DNA of 64,000 nucleotides from Symbiodinium natans (GCA_905221605.1 CAJNDS010002066.1:420480-484479), one strand, 5' to 3'. Shown: positions 10,445-20,100, counted from the first letter of the stretch. Translations and numbers: made by a program. Notes: generated by a model not told the origin, from the letters alone.

Positions 10445-13400
10445 TCACGTTCCAGCGGCCCGTTCCTCACCAAGGAACTCGGCATTCACCACCCAGCCAT
10501 CCTTGAGGCAATGCTTACAAAGCGTCTTAGCCCTGGGCTGTGAATATCGCAGAACATCACAGTCACTGCTTGCGTGCATACAGTTCCCACCCACTGTTGT
10601 ATACAAAGTGGCACTCGCAGGAATAACCACCACTTTCTTAACCCACAGCCTTTTATACAGCTGCCGAAAGAGGCACCATGCCAACTCCCAGAGTATAATT
10701 GCTGCCACCAAATACGCAACAAGGTCTGAATTGTTGACGAGCATTTCAATACCTTGAGCCAGAACCATAACCGTAGATGTGTTGGCGACCTTGCACACTC
10801 CTTCTTCTGAGCAAAAGAAACCAGCAGTTGACACTTCTTCGCCACCAGTTGCCATCCCTTGCAGAGATGCAGCCACCATCATGACCGCCATTGCAAACGA
10901 GGCTTTTTTCAAGTCAGTCCCTTGTACCAACAGTCGGAGACCCCAAAGTGCCTTTTGCTTTGCATACACCTGTCCACTCATCAATTTGGTCAACAGGTCA
11001 GCGATCATATACTCACCGCGAAGGTGCGCGATCACCATATAACCACGGTCTACCAGAGACCTGACACCGGCTGCTCGAATTCTCAGGTGTCTTGTCCTCC
11101 AGCTTCCAGCCGGATATTGAATGATTGAGCATGTCGAAACCGAATCTGTATACAGCACTTTTTGCAGCGATTCTTCACCTGTTCCAACCAAAGCGGCAAT
11201 TATAGGGGTGCACGACTGAATCATCGTTGCTCCCTCTATGGACGCATGTAATTCAGCTTCAGCCGTACTTAAAGCCACCGTTGATTGTCTTTGTGTTGCC
11301 CACATCACTGGACAATCACCCCACACCACCACTGCTCCTGAGTGGCTCTTTTCATTTTCACCTGCCGCAAAGCTGGCATCCGCGTAGGACTCCACCACCT
11401 TAACGCCTCGTCCATAACGCAACACCTCATTTCTTTCTTTTTCGCATGTTGCGATTGCTCCGAACGTCAGGCCTAACGTTGGAGTTGCAGCAAGGTATCG
11501 GAAAACCTCCTCAGCCTTTTTAACCACAAATCGCGGCCTTCGGGATGTCCACAAAGACAACTGGCTCGTGCAGAACGCCAAATCAGGTCGAGTTTTGATT
11601 GCCACCCAGAGGAACTCCCCTACGGCACCTTGAGCCGCTCGCAAGGAAGGAATATCTACCTCCTCTTCTTCACCTGGAGTTTCTTTCACCATTGGCAGGT
11701 TACTCCCTTTTCCAGTTTCATCGATCTGATACCCTCGTCGGTTCAGCAAATCTCTCACGAAGTCCTCCTGGTTGAGAAAGAAGCTGCCATTTCGATACCA
11801 GATTTGGACACCCAAAAACTTCAGGAATCCATCACCACAGCCTGGACCACAGAACTCGGGTTCAGAAGTTTTCCACTCCTTCCTGATCTGTTCCAAGGCT
11901 TCCCGGAGCACTGTCATAGTCCCAGCCATCAAAAAATCATCCACGTAAAGACCCATTGTCCCTACCAACTTGCTTGCACCTTCCGGCTTTTCTTGTGCCA
12001 TAATAAGGAACAGACTTGGGTCTGCATTGGACCTCTGAAAGCTCATTGCTTGTCCATCCTTTGACACCCAAGACATACCTTGAAGACGTTGGTCTCGCCA
12101 CTCCACCCATGCTGCAGGACTTTCGGCCAAACCGTACAAGGCCTTTCTCACAATCCACCGCTCCTCCTTTGTGCAAAGACCCAATTTCACCGCCGCCCTT
12201 GGGGGCTGCACCACCACCAAACGCCCTTCTCTTTGCGCCCTATTCATCGGCGCCGTCAGAAAAGCTTTGGAAATGTCTAAACCAGCGATGATCCACACCA
12301 TATATGCTGCGTGCCTCACTTGACACCTGAATGTAGTTGAGTCTAAACCTGGAGCGTACAGCGAGTGACGACTGAGGGACCTCGGCCCTTCATACTCTGT
12401 AGCTGCCGTTGACGAAATAAAGTTTCCACACGCGCAGATACGGGCACGTCGCCTCCCTGTCCCTTGCTTCCGAGTAAACACCACCAGACTGGGAACGTAC
12501 TCAATCACCGGTGCATTAGGCTCTTCCGCCAATTTGTCCAGCTTTTCTTGAGTTGTTGGTTCCACCACCTCCAACTCTTTCACCAAAGACGCCACCTCGT
12601 CCGACAATGATTCCCTCCACTTTTCCAGCTCTTGCATGGCTTCTTGTGTAGGGATTGTTTTTGTTTGCAGAAACTCAACCTCCTCTGCTGCCTCAAGCGC
12701 GGTATTTTCTTGTACCATTTGCTGAACCTGAGCTGCTTTGACCAAAAACTTCGAGAGCTGTTCCTCAGCCCTTTTTGCTTTAACCAGCCATTCTCTAGTC
12801 TCTGATCCTTTTTCCTCATTCGACTCATTGGCCGATCCATGGAACTCGTCCAAAATGCAACATTCCTGTTCAGCAATTAGGCGTCGAATACTCAAATGCT
12901 CCTCTAGAGCCCATTGATGCGCTTCGAACACAGCGTAGTCGACTTCCTCTGCAAGGTCGTCCAGCGAGGTTTCTTTCAGCGTCATTTTTAACCATTTCCT
13001 TTTTTCACCTTCTTCAGCTTGTGGTTCCGGAAGAGGAAACTTACATTGGAGAAGATAGCACCTATCCTTGTAGCTCAAACGCTCCATAAAAACAGGTGTG
13101 TACCCTGTCAAGGATACCCTGTTCCCTTTCCAAGGCATAGGACCATGCAGTTTTCTTGGAAAGAACGACATGAAGTTCCAGTGGATATCGACCAACTTTC
13201 CAGGTAAGACTTTCTTCCCATAGGATTGCTCCACCACTTCAGCTCCTTCCTCTAAAACCTTTTCATCCTCCACCCACAGCTGACCATCTTTATAGTCACC
13301 AAAGCCACACACATAATTGCAGCAATGCTTTTCATTGTGACTATCCCTATGCAATGACACCGGAGCATTGCACGAGATCTGAAGAGCAGAAAATTTGGCT

Positions 13401-16400
13401 TCAGGATTGTGGTGTCTCACGAATGATGCCAGATAACGACATAGCCATGGCCTTCGATGAGTCTCTTTTGTAATACCACACACTCCGCCATGAGTATAGT
13501 GGCCCAACACCAGAGCTCGCGTACTTGTGCACCAATTGTTGATACCACCTCTTCGATTCACCCTCTTTGGGTATACAATCCCTTCCAAAAGCTCCTCACA
13601 GTCCACGTAATCACACATAGACCTTTCATACATTGACTTGGCTTTTTGCTCTTCTTTTTCCAACTGTGTTCCCTCCTCGGCAGTCTCACTTTTGCAGACC
13701 AAATAAGCATTTTCATGAGGAGAACAGCACGTCGGCCAATACTCATCACCAGGAACATTGTCCCCAATATCTGCATTTTCTTCCAGCTCCCCCAGACCCT
13801 GCATGTCATCCTCGAAAATTTCCAAGGGCGGACTCTCCCCCCGCTTGCGAAGCAAGCGCAAGGAGCCCACATGACCACGCAGTGAAGAGGCCGGGCTTTT
13901 TTCTTTTAACCGATGGCGAACTGGAGGATCGCGAGGCGGAGGTAAAGGAGGACCGTCCTCATCAGCGAACCGAAGCGCCGGTTTTTTCCCCTTGAGACGA
14001 TGCTCTGGAGGAGAAGGCTCCTGTTCTTCTACCACCCCTTCCAGCTCCAATTCAGGCGGTTCCTTTATATTGGAAAAAATCGTAGTGCAGGGAAATAACA
14101 CCAGTTCATCCGGATCTTTTGCAGTCCCTTGAGCTTCCACCCAATAGCCACCAGGTAGGTCATCGCATGGACCTAAAAGAAGCGCGGGCTGCGTACGATC
14201 GACCCATTGCCGACCTTTCTTTGTTCCATCCGGACCCAGCAACTCCCACGGACGACGTTTGACTTGAATCTGAGCACCAAAGGGAAGCAGTGCTTTAGGA
14301 TTTAACCCCAACTCCCTTTCAGCTTTCTGCCACCGTAACATTGACCAATGGCGAGCAGCCAGTGCCCAGTACGCCGGCCCGAGTCGCGCCTCCTTTAAGA
14401 GCGACCTGACACCACGTTTGAATAAACCCACACATGCTTCAGCGCGCCCATTTGTTTGCGGGACTCCAGGGTCACCAGTGGTCCTATATATCAGACGAGT
14501 TTCACAAAAGGACCGGAAGCGTGCATTGACAAACTCCCCCGCTCGATCTGAGTGGATTCTCAACACCGGATACCCATGTCTCTGCAAGCGCACCATCATT
14601 CTTTGAACTGCCGACAAAACAGTTGTTTGCTGTTTGTCCACAATTGGCTCCACCATAACGAAGTTGATCATACGGACAGGCTGGGTCAAGTGGTCCTTCA
14701 GTTCCTTCCAGGATTTCTCAGAAGCTTGGATTTTCAACACCTCTGCCTCCAGAACTGGCGCAGGTTCCACCGGCGCAGAGTCTTCCTCCTCGAAGTTAGC
14801 GACTGCATCGCCTAACCATTCTCCGACACCAGCACCTTCATCTGCCACCTGATCTTCCACCTCATCCGCATCTTCCTCCTTTTCTGGAGGGCGACCCACA
14901 TTGGGATCCAACATTGGAAACTGATACACACCAATAACAGCGTGTCGTGGCTTCTGCTGGTGAGCATCCTTTGAACACTTGTATGGACCCGCTAAGTCCA
15001 ATGATAAAGTGTAGGCATCCCCATGTTTCCGCCTCAAATGGCGACGCTCTTTTCCAGCGGCAGACACACAGATTTGACAATCACGTCTGAAAGGAATATG
15101 CCCCCTTAGGCAATGGTCACGGAAAGCTCGCTCCTCAGCTGTCAACCTCCGTAACGTCCCTTCTCGTTCTTCCTTTTTTAACACCATAGCTTCCCGTTCA
15201 GCATCGCTCTCATGCAACCATTTTGCCAACCTGTGACGTATTCTTTTAACCAATCCAAACGCCCATCGCGCCCATATGGAGGATTGTCCAATACGCTCTT
15301 CCAGGGTAGAAGCGAATGTTGCTGACCACGGAACAACCACGCGAACCTGTTCCAACGATTCCCATAGTTCCATATCAGACACCAGGAAAGTCGTAGGTTT
15401 CACCAGAGCATGTCCCAATGCTCCTTGATCAAAATGTGCAGCGTACATTCCATAACGCTCACAAAAGCTTTTCACCTCTGGCCAACTCCAGAAGGTAGGA
15501 CTTGAGAGCCCTTCCTGAGAACCATCCACCAGATCCTCAGCACTCAAGACCGTTTTGCCGTTCTGAGAGAAATCTTTCCCTATGAGTTCAGGGTCCCCAG
15601 GGCTTTCCATGCCAAAGAAGACAGAACTTCCATTGATGACTTCAGCAGTTCCACACCTTGAATGCACCGCCACGTCATATAGGAAAAGCATCTTCAGAAG
15701 TAAAACACCATCCTTTTGAGCTAATTCTTGATGTGGCCAAGGAAGACTTTTTAATCCCAACCGTTCAGGCCCACAGCGTCGGCGTAATACAGGTGGACCA
15801 CCGTCTTCACCTCTCAACCTTGACACTGTCCTGCATGGAGGTCCTCCAACCACAGCAACCACCTTTCCTTCAGCCGCCAGATGCAGAAGATACTTCCAGA
15901 CGCTCGAATTATGTAGGTCACCGCCTTTTGTCAAATCCAGCTCCAGTACCTCCACATCCCGACTGGGAAAATGCCATTTTTGTTTTCCCGAAAATAGGTG
16001 TACCACCACCCTTTTTGCTCGTGCCAGCCGTCTCCTTTTATGACGGTTGAAAGGCAACGCCGCAATATCTCCACGTGGCAACAGCTCCATCAGCATATTT
16101 TCTGGTATATCCCCATAATACCACCGAAGAAATCTCCAGCATGCCTGGACGAACTCCTCCTCATTCGCTGACGCTGTCCGCGCTGCGCTTTGCAACGACG
16201 TTTTTACAGCCACCTCGTTGTCCGTATTCGGACACCCTTGAACCATACGTGCCACCTTCAAAGCTTGCTTTGGTGAGCACCAATCCATTTCATCAATGAT
16301 CTGAAGCGCCACCTCCTTTTCCAAACAAGGGCACCCATTCAGATCACGAACGCGAAGTTCCCCCAGAACAGGATGTGAGGCTGTGCACTTGCCACCACGC

Positions 16401-16648
16401 CACTGAACTCTGAGACCAACCAAGGCGCTCGCTTTGCCAATTGGCACTAGTGGATCTACCATTTCAGGAGTTACCAGGGTCCCACCTGGGGTAATACACA
16501 TCTCCCGAGATCCAACAGCTAAAGACACCAACACCTTTTGCTGCGGAAGCTGTTCACCAGGACGAAGTGATCTGAGAGGATGTGATGCTCCCGAGTCCAG
16601 GTGGTCCACTTGCATATCCACCACTTGCAGGACCTCCCGTGGGGTCAT
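10445..16648 (-). CDS. Copia Pol polyprotein with methyltransferase-like and oxygenase-like segments
   Basis: 2,067 residues; the ATG directly follows an in-frame TGA. Order by residue: aspartic protease DSGA at 18-21; cytosine-methyltransferase-like segment with HLFSG 217-221, GGPPC 268-272 (Cys272 in the catalytic position) and MESP 347-350; integrase zinc site H512, H517, C524, C527 and core D551, D701, E737 (35 residues between the last two); a 2-oxoglutarate/Fe(II)-oxygenase-like segment with H1100-x-D1102, H1168 and R1177; coiled-coil linker 1240-1375; reverse transcriptase with D1458 and YVDD 1568-1571; RNase H D1757, E1797/E1799, D1835, D1884; C-terminal transmembrane helix about 1976-1994 and a Cys/His cluster C2023, H2025, C2030, C2044, C2047. 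Protease, integrase, RT and RNase H are certain by motif. The two extra enzyme-like segments are inferred from motif spacing only. All main catalytic residues are present, so the frame may be active. Confidence 0.95.
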   Translation of the reverse strand: MTPREVLQVVDMQVDHLDSGASHPLRSLRPGEQLPQQKVLVSLAVGSREMCITPGGTLVTPEMVDPLVPIGKASALVGLRVQWRGGKCTASHPVLGELRVRDLNGCPCLEKEVALQIIDEMDWCSPKQALKVARMVQGCPNTDNEVAVKTSLQSAARTASANEEEFVQACWRFLRWYYGDIPENMLMELLPRGDIAALPFNRHKRRRLARAKRVVVHLFSGKQKWHFPSRDVEVLELDLTKGGDLHNSSVWKYLLHLAAEGKVVAVVGGPPCRTVSRLRGEDGGPPVLRRRCGPERLGLKSLPWPHQELAQKDGVLLLKMLFLYDVAVHSRCGTAEVINGSSVFFGMESPGDPELIGKDFSQNGKTVLSAEDLVDGSQEGLSSPTFWSWPEVKSFCERYGMYAAHFDQGALGHALVKPTTFLVSDMELWESLEQVRVVVPWSATFASTLEERIGQSSIWARWAFGLVKRIRHRLAKWLHESDAEREAMVLKKEEREGTLRRLTAEERAFRDHCLRGHIPFRRDCQICVSAAGKERRHLRRKHGDAYTLSLDLAGPYKCSKDAHQQKPRHAVIGVYQFPMLDPNVGRPPEKEEDADEVEDQVADEGAGVGEWLGDAVANFEEEDSAPVEPAPVLEAEVLKIQASEKSWKELKDHLTQPVRMINFVMVEPIVDKQQTTVLSAVQRMMVRLQRHGYPVLRIHSDRAGEFVNARFRSFCETRLIYRTTGDPGVPQTNGRAEACVGLFKRGVRSLLKEARLGPAYWALAARHWSMLRWQKAERELGLNPKALLPFGAQIQVKRRPWELLGPDGTKKGRQWVDRTQPALLLGPCDDLPGGYWVEAQGTAKDPDELVLFPCTTIFSNIKEPPELELEGVVEEQEPSPPEHRLKGKKPALRFADEDGPPLPPPRDPPVRHRLKEKSPASSLRGHVGSLRLLRKRGESPPLEIFEDDMQGLGELEENADIGDNVPGDEYWPTCCSPHENAYLVCKSETAEEGTQLEKEEQKAKSMYERSMCDYVDCEELLEGIVYPKRVNRRGGINNWCTSTRALVLGHYTHGGVCGITKETHRRPWLCRYLASFVRHHNPEAKFSALQISCNAPVSLHRDSHNEKHCCNYVCGFGDYKDGQLWVEDEKVLEEGAEVVEQSYGKKVLPGKLVDIHWNFMSFFPRKLHGPMPWKGNRVSLTGYTPVFMERLSYKDRCYLLQCKFPLPEPQAEEGEKRKWLKMTLKETSLDDLAEEVDYAVFEAHQWALEEHLSIRRLIAEQECCILDEFHGSANESNEEKGSETREWLVKAKRAEEQLSKFLVKAAQVQQMVQENTALEAAEEVEFLQTKTIPTQEAMQELEKWRESLSDEVASLVKELEVVEPTTQEKLDKLAEEPNAPVIEYVPSLVVFTRKQGTGRRRARICACGNFISSTAATEYEGPRSLSRHSLYAPGLDSTTFRCQVRHAAYMVWIIAGLDISKAFLTAPMNRAQREGRLVVVQPPRAAVKLGLCTKEERWIVRKALYGLAESPAAWVEWRDQRLQGMSWVSKDGQAMSFQRSNADPSLFLIMAQEKPEGASKLVGTMGLYVDDFLMAGTMTVLREALEQIRKEWKTSEPEFCGPGCGDGFLKFLGVQIWYRNGSFFLNQEDFVRDLLNRRGYQIDETGKGSNLPMVKETPGEEEEVDIPSLRAAQGAVGEFLWVAIKTRPDLAFCTSQLSLWTSRRPRFVVKKAEEVFRYLAATPTLGLTFGAIATCEKERNEVLRYGRGVKVVESYADASFAAGENEKSHSGAVVVWGDCPVMWATQRQSTVALSTAEAELHASIEGATMIQSCTPIIAALVGTGEESLQKVLYTDSVSTCSIIQYPAGSWRTRHLRIRAAGVRSLVDRGYMVIAHLRGEYMIADLLTKLMSGQVYAKQKALWGLRLLVQGTDLKKASFAMAVMMVAASLQGMATGGEEVSTAGFFCSEEGVCKVANTSTVMVLAQGIEMLVNNSDLVAYLVAAIILWELAWCLFRQLYKRLWVKKVVVIPASATLYTTVGGNCMHASSDCDVLRYSQPRAKTLCKHCLKDGWVVNAEFLGEERAAGT

Positions 16649-17507
16649 TCAATGGAGGCAATCTGGAGGGTTTCTTCCCTTCAGCTATATGCATCATTGG
16701 CACTTCTTTTTCATCCTCCACTTGAACATCCCCCTTCCTGGACCCAGGCAAGGATTGAAGATCACAACCCTTTGGCAGGTCGTAACCCTCAATAGGCAGC
16801 CATGTCCCATCCGGCAACACAGTCCAAAAACCACCCATACCATCCGTGTAGAAAACTTGTCCTGGCAGGTACTGCTTCTCTGGAGTCATTCCTAGAGGAT
16901 ATGCAGCGTTTGCGTCCACCACTCCAGTGCTCCGTGCTCTCGAAGCTGACCCAGATGCAGCAGAGGTATAGCTTTTCTCCTCCACCCGATGCAACCTGTT
17001 CCCCAGCTCCTTTGTTTGCACAAGCAACTCTTTCAGCGCACGCTTTACCACCGCCATATCTTCAGTTTGCTCTTCACCACTAACATCAGGAATGAGCTCT
17101 TCGTCGGCTTGCACTCCACCAATAGTCCCTCGTTCCATCTGGCCCATTAAGCCTGACGACGGTCTTTCAACAGGTGCAGGTTCCTGACCCAAGAGATCTT
17201 GCAGCGAAGGCGGCCTCCTCGTACCTTCGCCACTTCTATCCCCTCCGCTCGCAGGGAGACTTGCCGGCCTTGACTGCCTAAGTCTCATTTCTTCTTGAGC
17301 CCGCTCGCTCCAGAAAGGATTCGCTGCTTGAACCGGAACCACTTCGTTTTCCACCTGAGGCGTTGGTTGTATCATTGCAACCTCCCTACCATCTGTCAGC
17401 GCTTGTACCATTTGTTGTCGATCTTCACCCCCATCACCACGATTTCCTTCGGCTTCATTGGCCGTTGGCGACAGTCCAGGCTCAGAGCGACGCCGCATCA
17501 TGTCCAT
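16554..17507 (-). CDS. Gag-like N-terminal frame of the copia element
   Basis: 317 residues from the first ATG (17,507), 51 bp downstream of the primer-binding site. The protein is proline-, glycine- and charge-rich, with an NPFWSERAQ motif near residue 65 that I associate with dinoflagellate copia Gag N-termini, and a short amphipathic stretch around residues 155-180. There is no CCHC zinc knuckle and no clear capsid domain. The frame overlaps the start of pol by 95 bp, with pol in the +1 frame, so a fused product would need +1 frameshifting or re-initiation. The missing capsid and knuckle between this frame and the protease suggest an internal deletion; alternatively this lineage uses a reduced Gag. 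Confidence 0.75.
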   Translation of the reverse strand: MDMMRRRSEPGLSPTANEAEGNRGDGGEDRQQMVQALTDGREVAMIQPTPQVENEVVPVQAANPFWSERAQEEMRLRQSRPASLPASGGDRSGEGTRRPPSLQDLLGQEPAPVERPSSGLMGQMERGTIGGVQADEELIPDVSGEEQTEDMAVVKRALKELLVQTKELGNRLHRVEEKSYTSAASGSASRARSTGVVDANAAYPLGMTPEKQYLPGQVFYTDGMGGFWTVLPDGTWLPIEGYDLPKGCDLQSLPGSRKGDVQVEDEKEVPMMHIAEGKKPSRLPPLNDPTGGPASGGYASGPPGLGSITSSQITSSW

Positions 17508-17557
17508 GGCGTTAAACAAACGAAAAATCTTTACCTATTCCGCAGGAAGCCTAATTT

Positions 17558-17569
17558 GGGCTCATAACC
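17558..17569 (-). other. Primer-binding site (initiator-tRNA anticodon type)
   Basis: Directly next to the 5' LTR the plus strand reads GGGCTCATAACC, which is the anticodon arm sequence (anticodon CAT) of eukaryotic initiator tRNA-Met. The minus-strand RNA can therefore pair with the anticodon region rather than the tRNA 3' end, as described for Drosophila copia, which is primed by a half-tRNA. The 12-base match is seen; the mechanism is inferred. Confidence 0.7.
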
Positions 17570-17799
17570 TACGGGGGGCAACCGAAGGAGGACAGGGAAC
17601 AAAACAGTCAACCCCAACAGAAGCCCTTGATTCCCCTGGAACAACCAACAACCAAACAACAAGACCCCACACCCAGGGCACACTTTTTACGAAACCTTCG
17701 ACCGCTTTGGTCATGGCTTGAGCCATAAGATTACCGGGTGCATTGACCCTTCAACTTCCAATACCAACTCCTTTCTACAATACCAACTGCAGCTCCGCA
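17570..17799 (-). promoter_or_regulatory. 5' LTR of the copia element
   Basis: 230 bp, partner of 10,030-10,259 with two mismatches. In this class the 5' LTR carries the promoter and transcription start for minus-strand expression. I see no canonical TATA box. Confidence 0.93.
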
Positions 17800-17804
17800 T
17801 AGGG

Positions 17805-18206
17805 TTTTGGGTTTGGGATTTAGGGTTTGGGGTTTAGGGTTCAGGGTTTAGGGTTTGGGGTTTAGGGTTCAGGGTTCAGGGTTTAAGGTTTAGGGTTCAG
17901 GGTTTAGGGTTTAGGGCTTAGGGTTTAGGAGTTTTTTTTGCAGGGGTTGTAGGTTTCCTGGGTCCCTTGGCCCGCAAGCCCTCAAACCCCCCGTCTCAAA
18001 GGAAGTCTGTTGAGCCCGGTGCTTGTGCAGGACCAGGTTGTAGGCATTCCGGTACAGCTCCTGCCAGGTTTAGGGTTTAGGGTCTGGGGTTTAGGGTTTA
18101 GAGTTTAGGATTTAGGGTTTAGGGTTTAGGGTTTAGAGTTTAGGGTTTAGGGTTTAGGGTTTTTAGAGTTTAGGGTTTGGGGTTTAGGGTTTAGGGCTTG
18201 AGCGTT
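17805..18206 (+). repeat. Degenerate TTTAGGG arrays
   Basis: TTTAGGG with many TTTGGGG and TTCAGGG variants at 17,805-17,935 and 18,066-18,206, separated by 130 bp of unique sequence. This array is the continuation of the one that received the copia insertion. Confidence 0.88.
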
Positions 18207-19039
18207 CAAGGCTTTGTGCAGGTGCACGAAGATGCTCGCAGTCGAACACCTAAAACTCCACACTGCAAAAATTGCCACCAAAAGCCCAAAACACCTGAAG
18301 CCCCTAAACCAAACATTGCTGAACAACCCGGCAAATTTCCAAAACCGTAATAGCCCTCCAAACCCCCCGTACTATGCCGACTTATGCCTTCTTTTCCTTA
18401 AGCCACGAACACCGAGGTCTCTGCGGATCTGCGGTTGCGAGGACTCACGAACGTCATCTCGAGGTTTTTGAGGGTTGTGGGGCATATGGTAATGGGCCCG
18501 AAAAAAAGCCTTAAAAAGGCCCGTAGAAGCCCGAAAAGCCCCCTTTAAAAAGGCCCTAGCAAGCCCAAAAGGATCGGTTTGGGAGTTTAGGGGCTTTTCA
18601 GGCTTCGGGTTTAGGGGATTGGGTTCGGGGATTAGGGGTTTAAGTTCCAGACAGTGAGGGTTGACAATTAGGTTTGGGGTTCAGGGGCTCTAGGTCCAGG
18701 GGCTCTGGGCCTGCTGTGGTTCGAGCTGTAGGGCCAAGGTCTCTGAAAACCCTAAACCCTCAATCCTGAACCCCTAAGCCCTGAACCCCTAAGCCCTGAA
18801 CCCATACGAGCTCTAAACCTTCAAGCCTAATCCTTGCTGAGGTCCTCGAAGGAAAGGGAGGACGCGTTGTGCTGGTGGATTTGGTGAATTGCGTGCTTCA
18901 AGCACTCCCACCTGGCAGACGCCCGGGGCCCCCGTGAAGGGAGAATGCGAAAAGACGTCCTCAACCAAACCTATTAACTTGAAAATCCCTAAAGCTTACA
19001 ACCTCTCGGCCCTGCACCGTAAATAACATAACCTTAAAA
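18207..19039. other. No supported gene
   Basis: Unique sequence, with imperfect AAAAAGGCCC-type repeats near 18,490-18,570. An 85-codon plus-strand frame at 18,214-18,471 has no recognisable feature. Confidence 0.55.
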
Positions 19040-20062
19040 TTAGGGTTTAGGGTTTAGGGCTTAGGGCTTAGGGTTTAGGGTTTAGGGTTTAGGGTTTAGG
19101 GTTTAGGGTTTAGGGTTTAGGGTTTAGGGTTTAGGGTTTAGGGTTTAGGGTTTAGGGTTTTAGGGTCTAGGGTTTAGGGTTTAGGGCTTAGGGTTTAGGA
19201 TCTAGGGTTTAGGGTTTAGGGTGCAGGGGGTTTACGGCGAAGACTGGCTGAAAACCACCCTGGAACTCCAGCAAGGAACGTGCCAGACATGCAGCTCCGA
19301 CAAAAAACAACTATCCGAGGGTCCCTAAGCATCGTTCGCGTGTCTAGCAAGTCTGCCTGAACACGGCACAAAGAAGACCATGTAGCTACCCTAAATCCTA
19401 AGGTTTAGGGTTTAGGGTCTTTAGGGTTTTTAGGGTTTAGGGTTTTTAGGGTTTAGGGTTTAGGGTATAGGGTTTAGGGTTTAGGGTTTAGGGTTTAGGG
19501 TTTAGGGTTTAGGGTTTAGGGTTTAGGGTTTAGGGTTTAGGGTTTAGGGTTTAGGGTTTGGGTCTAGGGTTGAGAATGGTCGAGGACCCTAAGGCTCCCT
19601 CTGAAGCCTCAACTCTCCTGCTAAGGGTGGTTTAGGGTTAGGGTTTAGGGTTCAGGGTTTAGAGTTTAGGGTTTAGGGTTTAAGGTTTAGAGTTTAGGGT
19701 TTAGGGTTTAGGGTTTAAGGTTTAGGGTTTAGGGTTTAGGGTTTAGGGTTTAGGGTTTAGGGTTTAGGGTTTAGGGTTTAGGGTTTAGGGTTTAGGGTTT
19801 AGGGTTTAGGGTTTAGGGTTTAGGGTTTAGGGTTTAGGGTTTAGGGTTTAGGGTTTAGCCCTGAACATCTGAAACCCTGGACACCCCCAAACACAAACAG
19901 CACAAGCAAGTCGGATCTGCGTTCGGTTGGACTCCTGTCCGCAGGGGCTTTAGGGTTTAGGGTTTAAGGTTTAGGGTTTAGGGTTTAGGGTTTAGGGTTT
20001 AGGGTTTAGGGTTTAGGGTTTAGGGTTTAGGGTTTAGGGTTTAGGGTTTAGGGTTTAGGGCT
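19040..20062 (+). repeat. Cluster of four TTTAGGG arrays
   Basis: Arrays at 19,040-19,225, 19,402-19,570, 19,633-19,857 and 19,948-20,062, all G-rich on the plus strand and mostly perfect, separated by 60-180 bp unique spacers. Variants such as TTTAAGG recur in the third array. Confidence 0.94.
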
Positions 20063-20100
20063 TCGGGGTAAACCCTGAAACCTTCAGCCACAAACGAAGT

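Larger units (their letters stand above)
10025..17804 (-). mobile_element. Complete Ty1/copia-type LTR retrotransposon
   Basis: The element runs from 10,030 to 17,799 (7,770 bp) on the minus strand and is bounded by two 230-bp direct repeats. The 5 bases TAGGG at 10,025-10,029 and again at 17,800-17,804 are the target-site duplication, so it inserted into a TTTAGGG-type repeat. The order is LTR, primer-binding site, gag-like frame, protease, methyltransferase-like segment, integrase, oxygenase-like segment, reverse transcriptase, RNase H, transmembrane tail, polypurine tract, LTR. Integrase before reverse transcriptase is the copia order. The LTRs differ at only 2 of 230 positions and the 2,067-codon frame is uninterrupted, so the insertion is recent. 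The gag part looks too short, so autonomy is doubtful. Confidence 0.96.
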
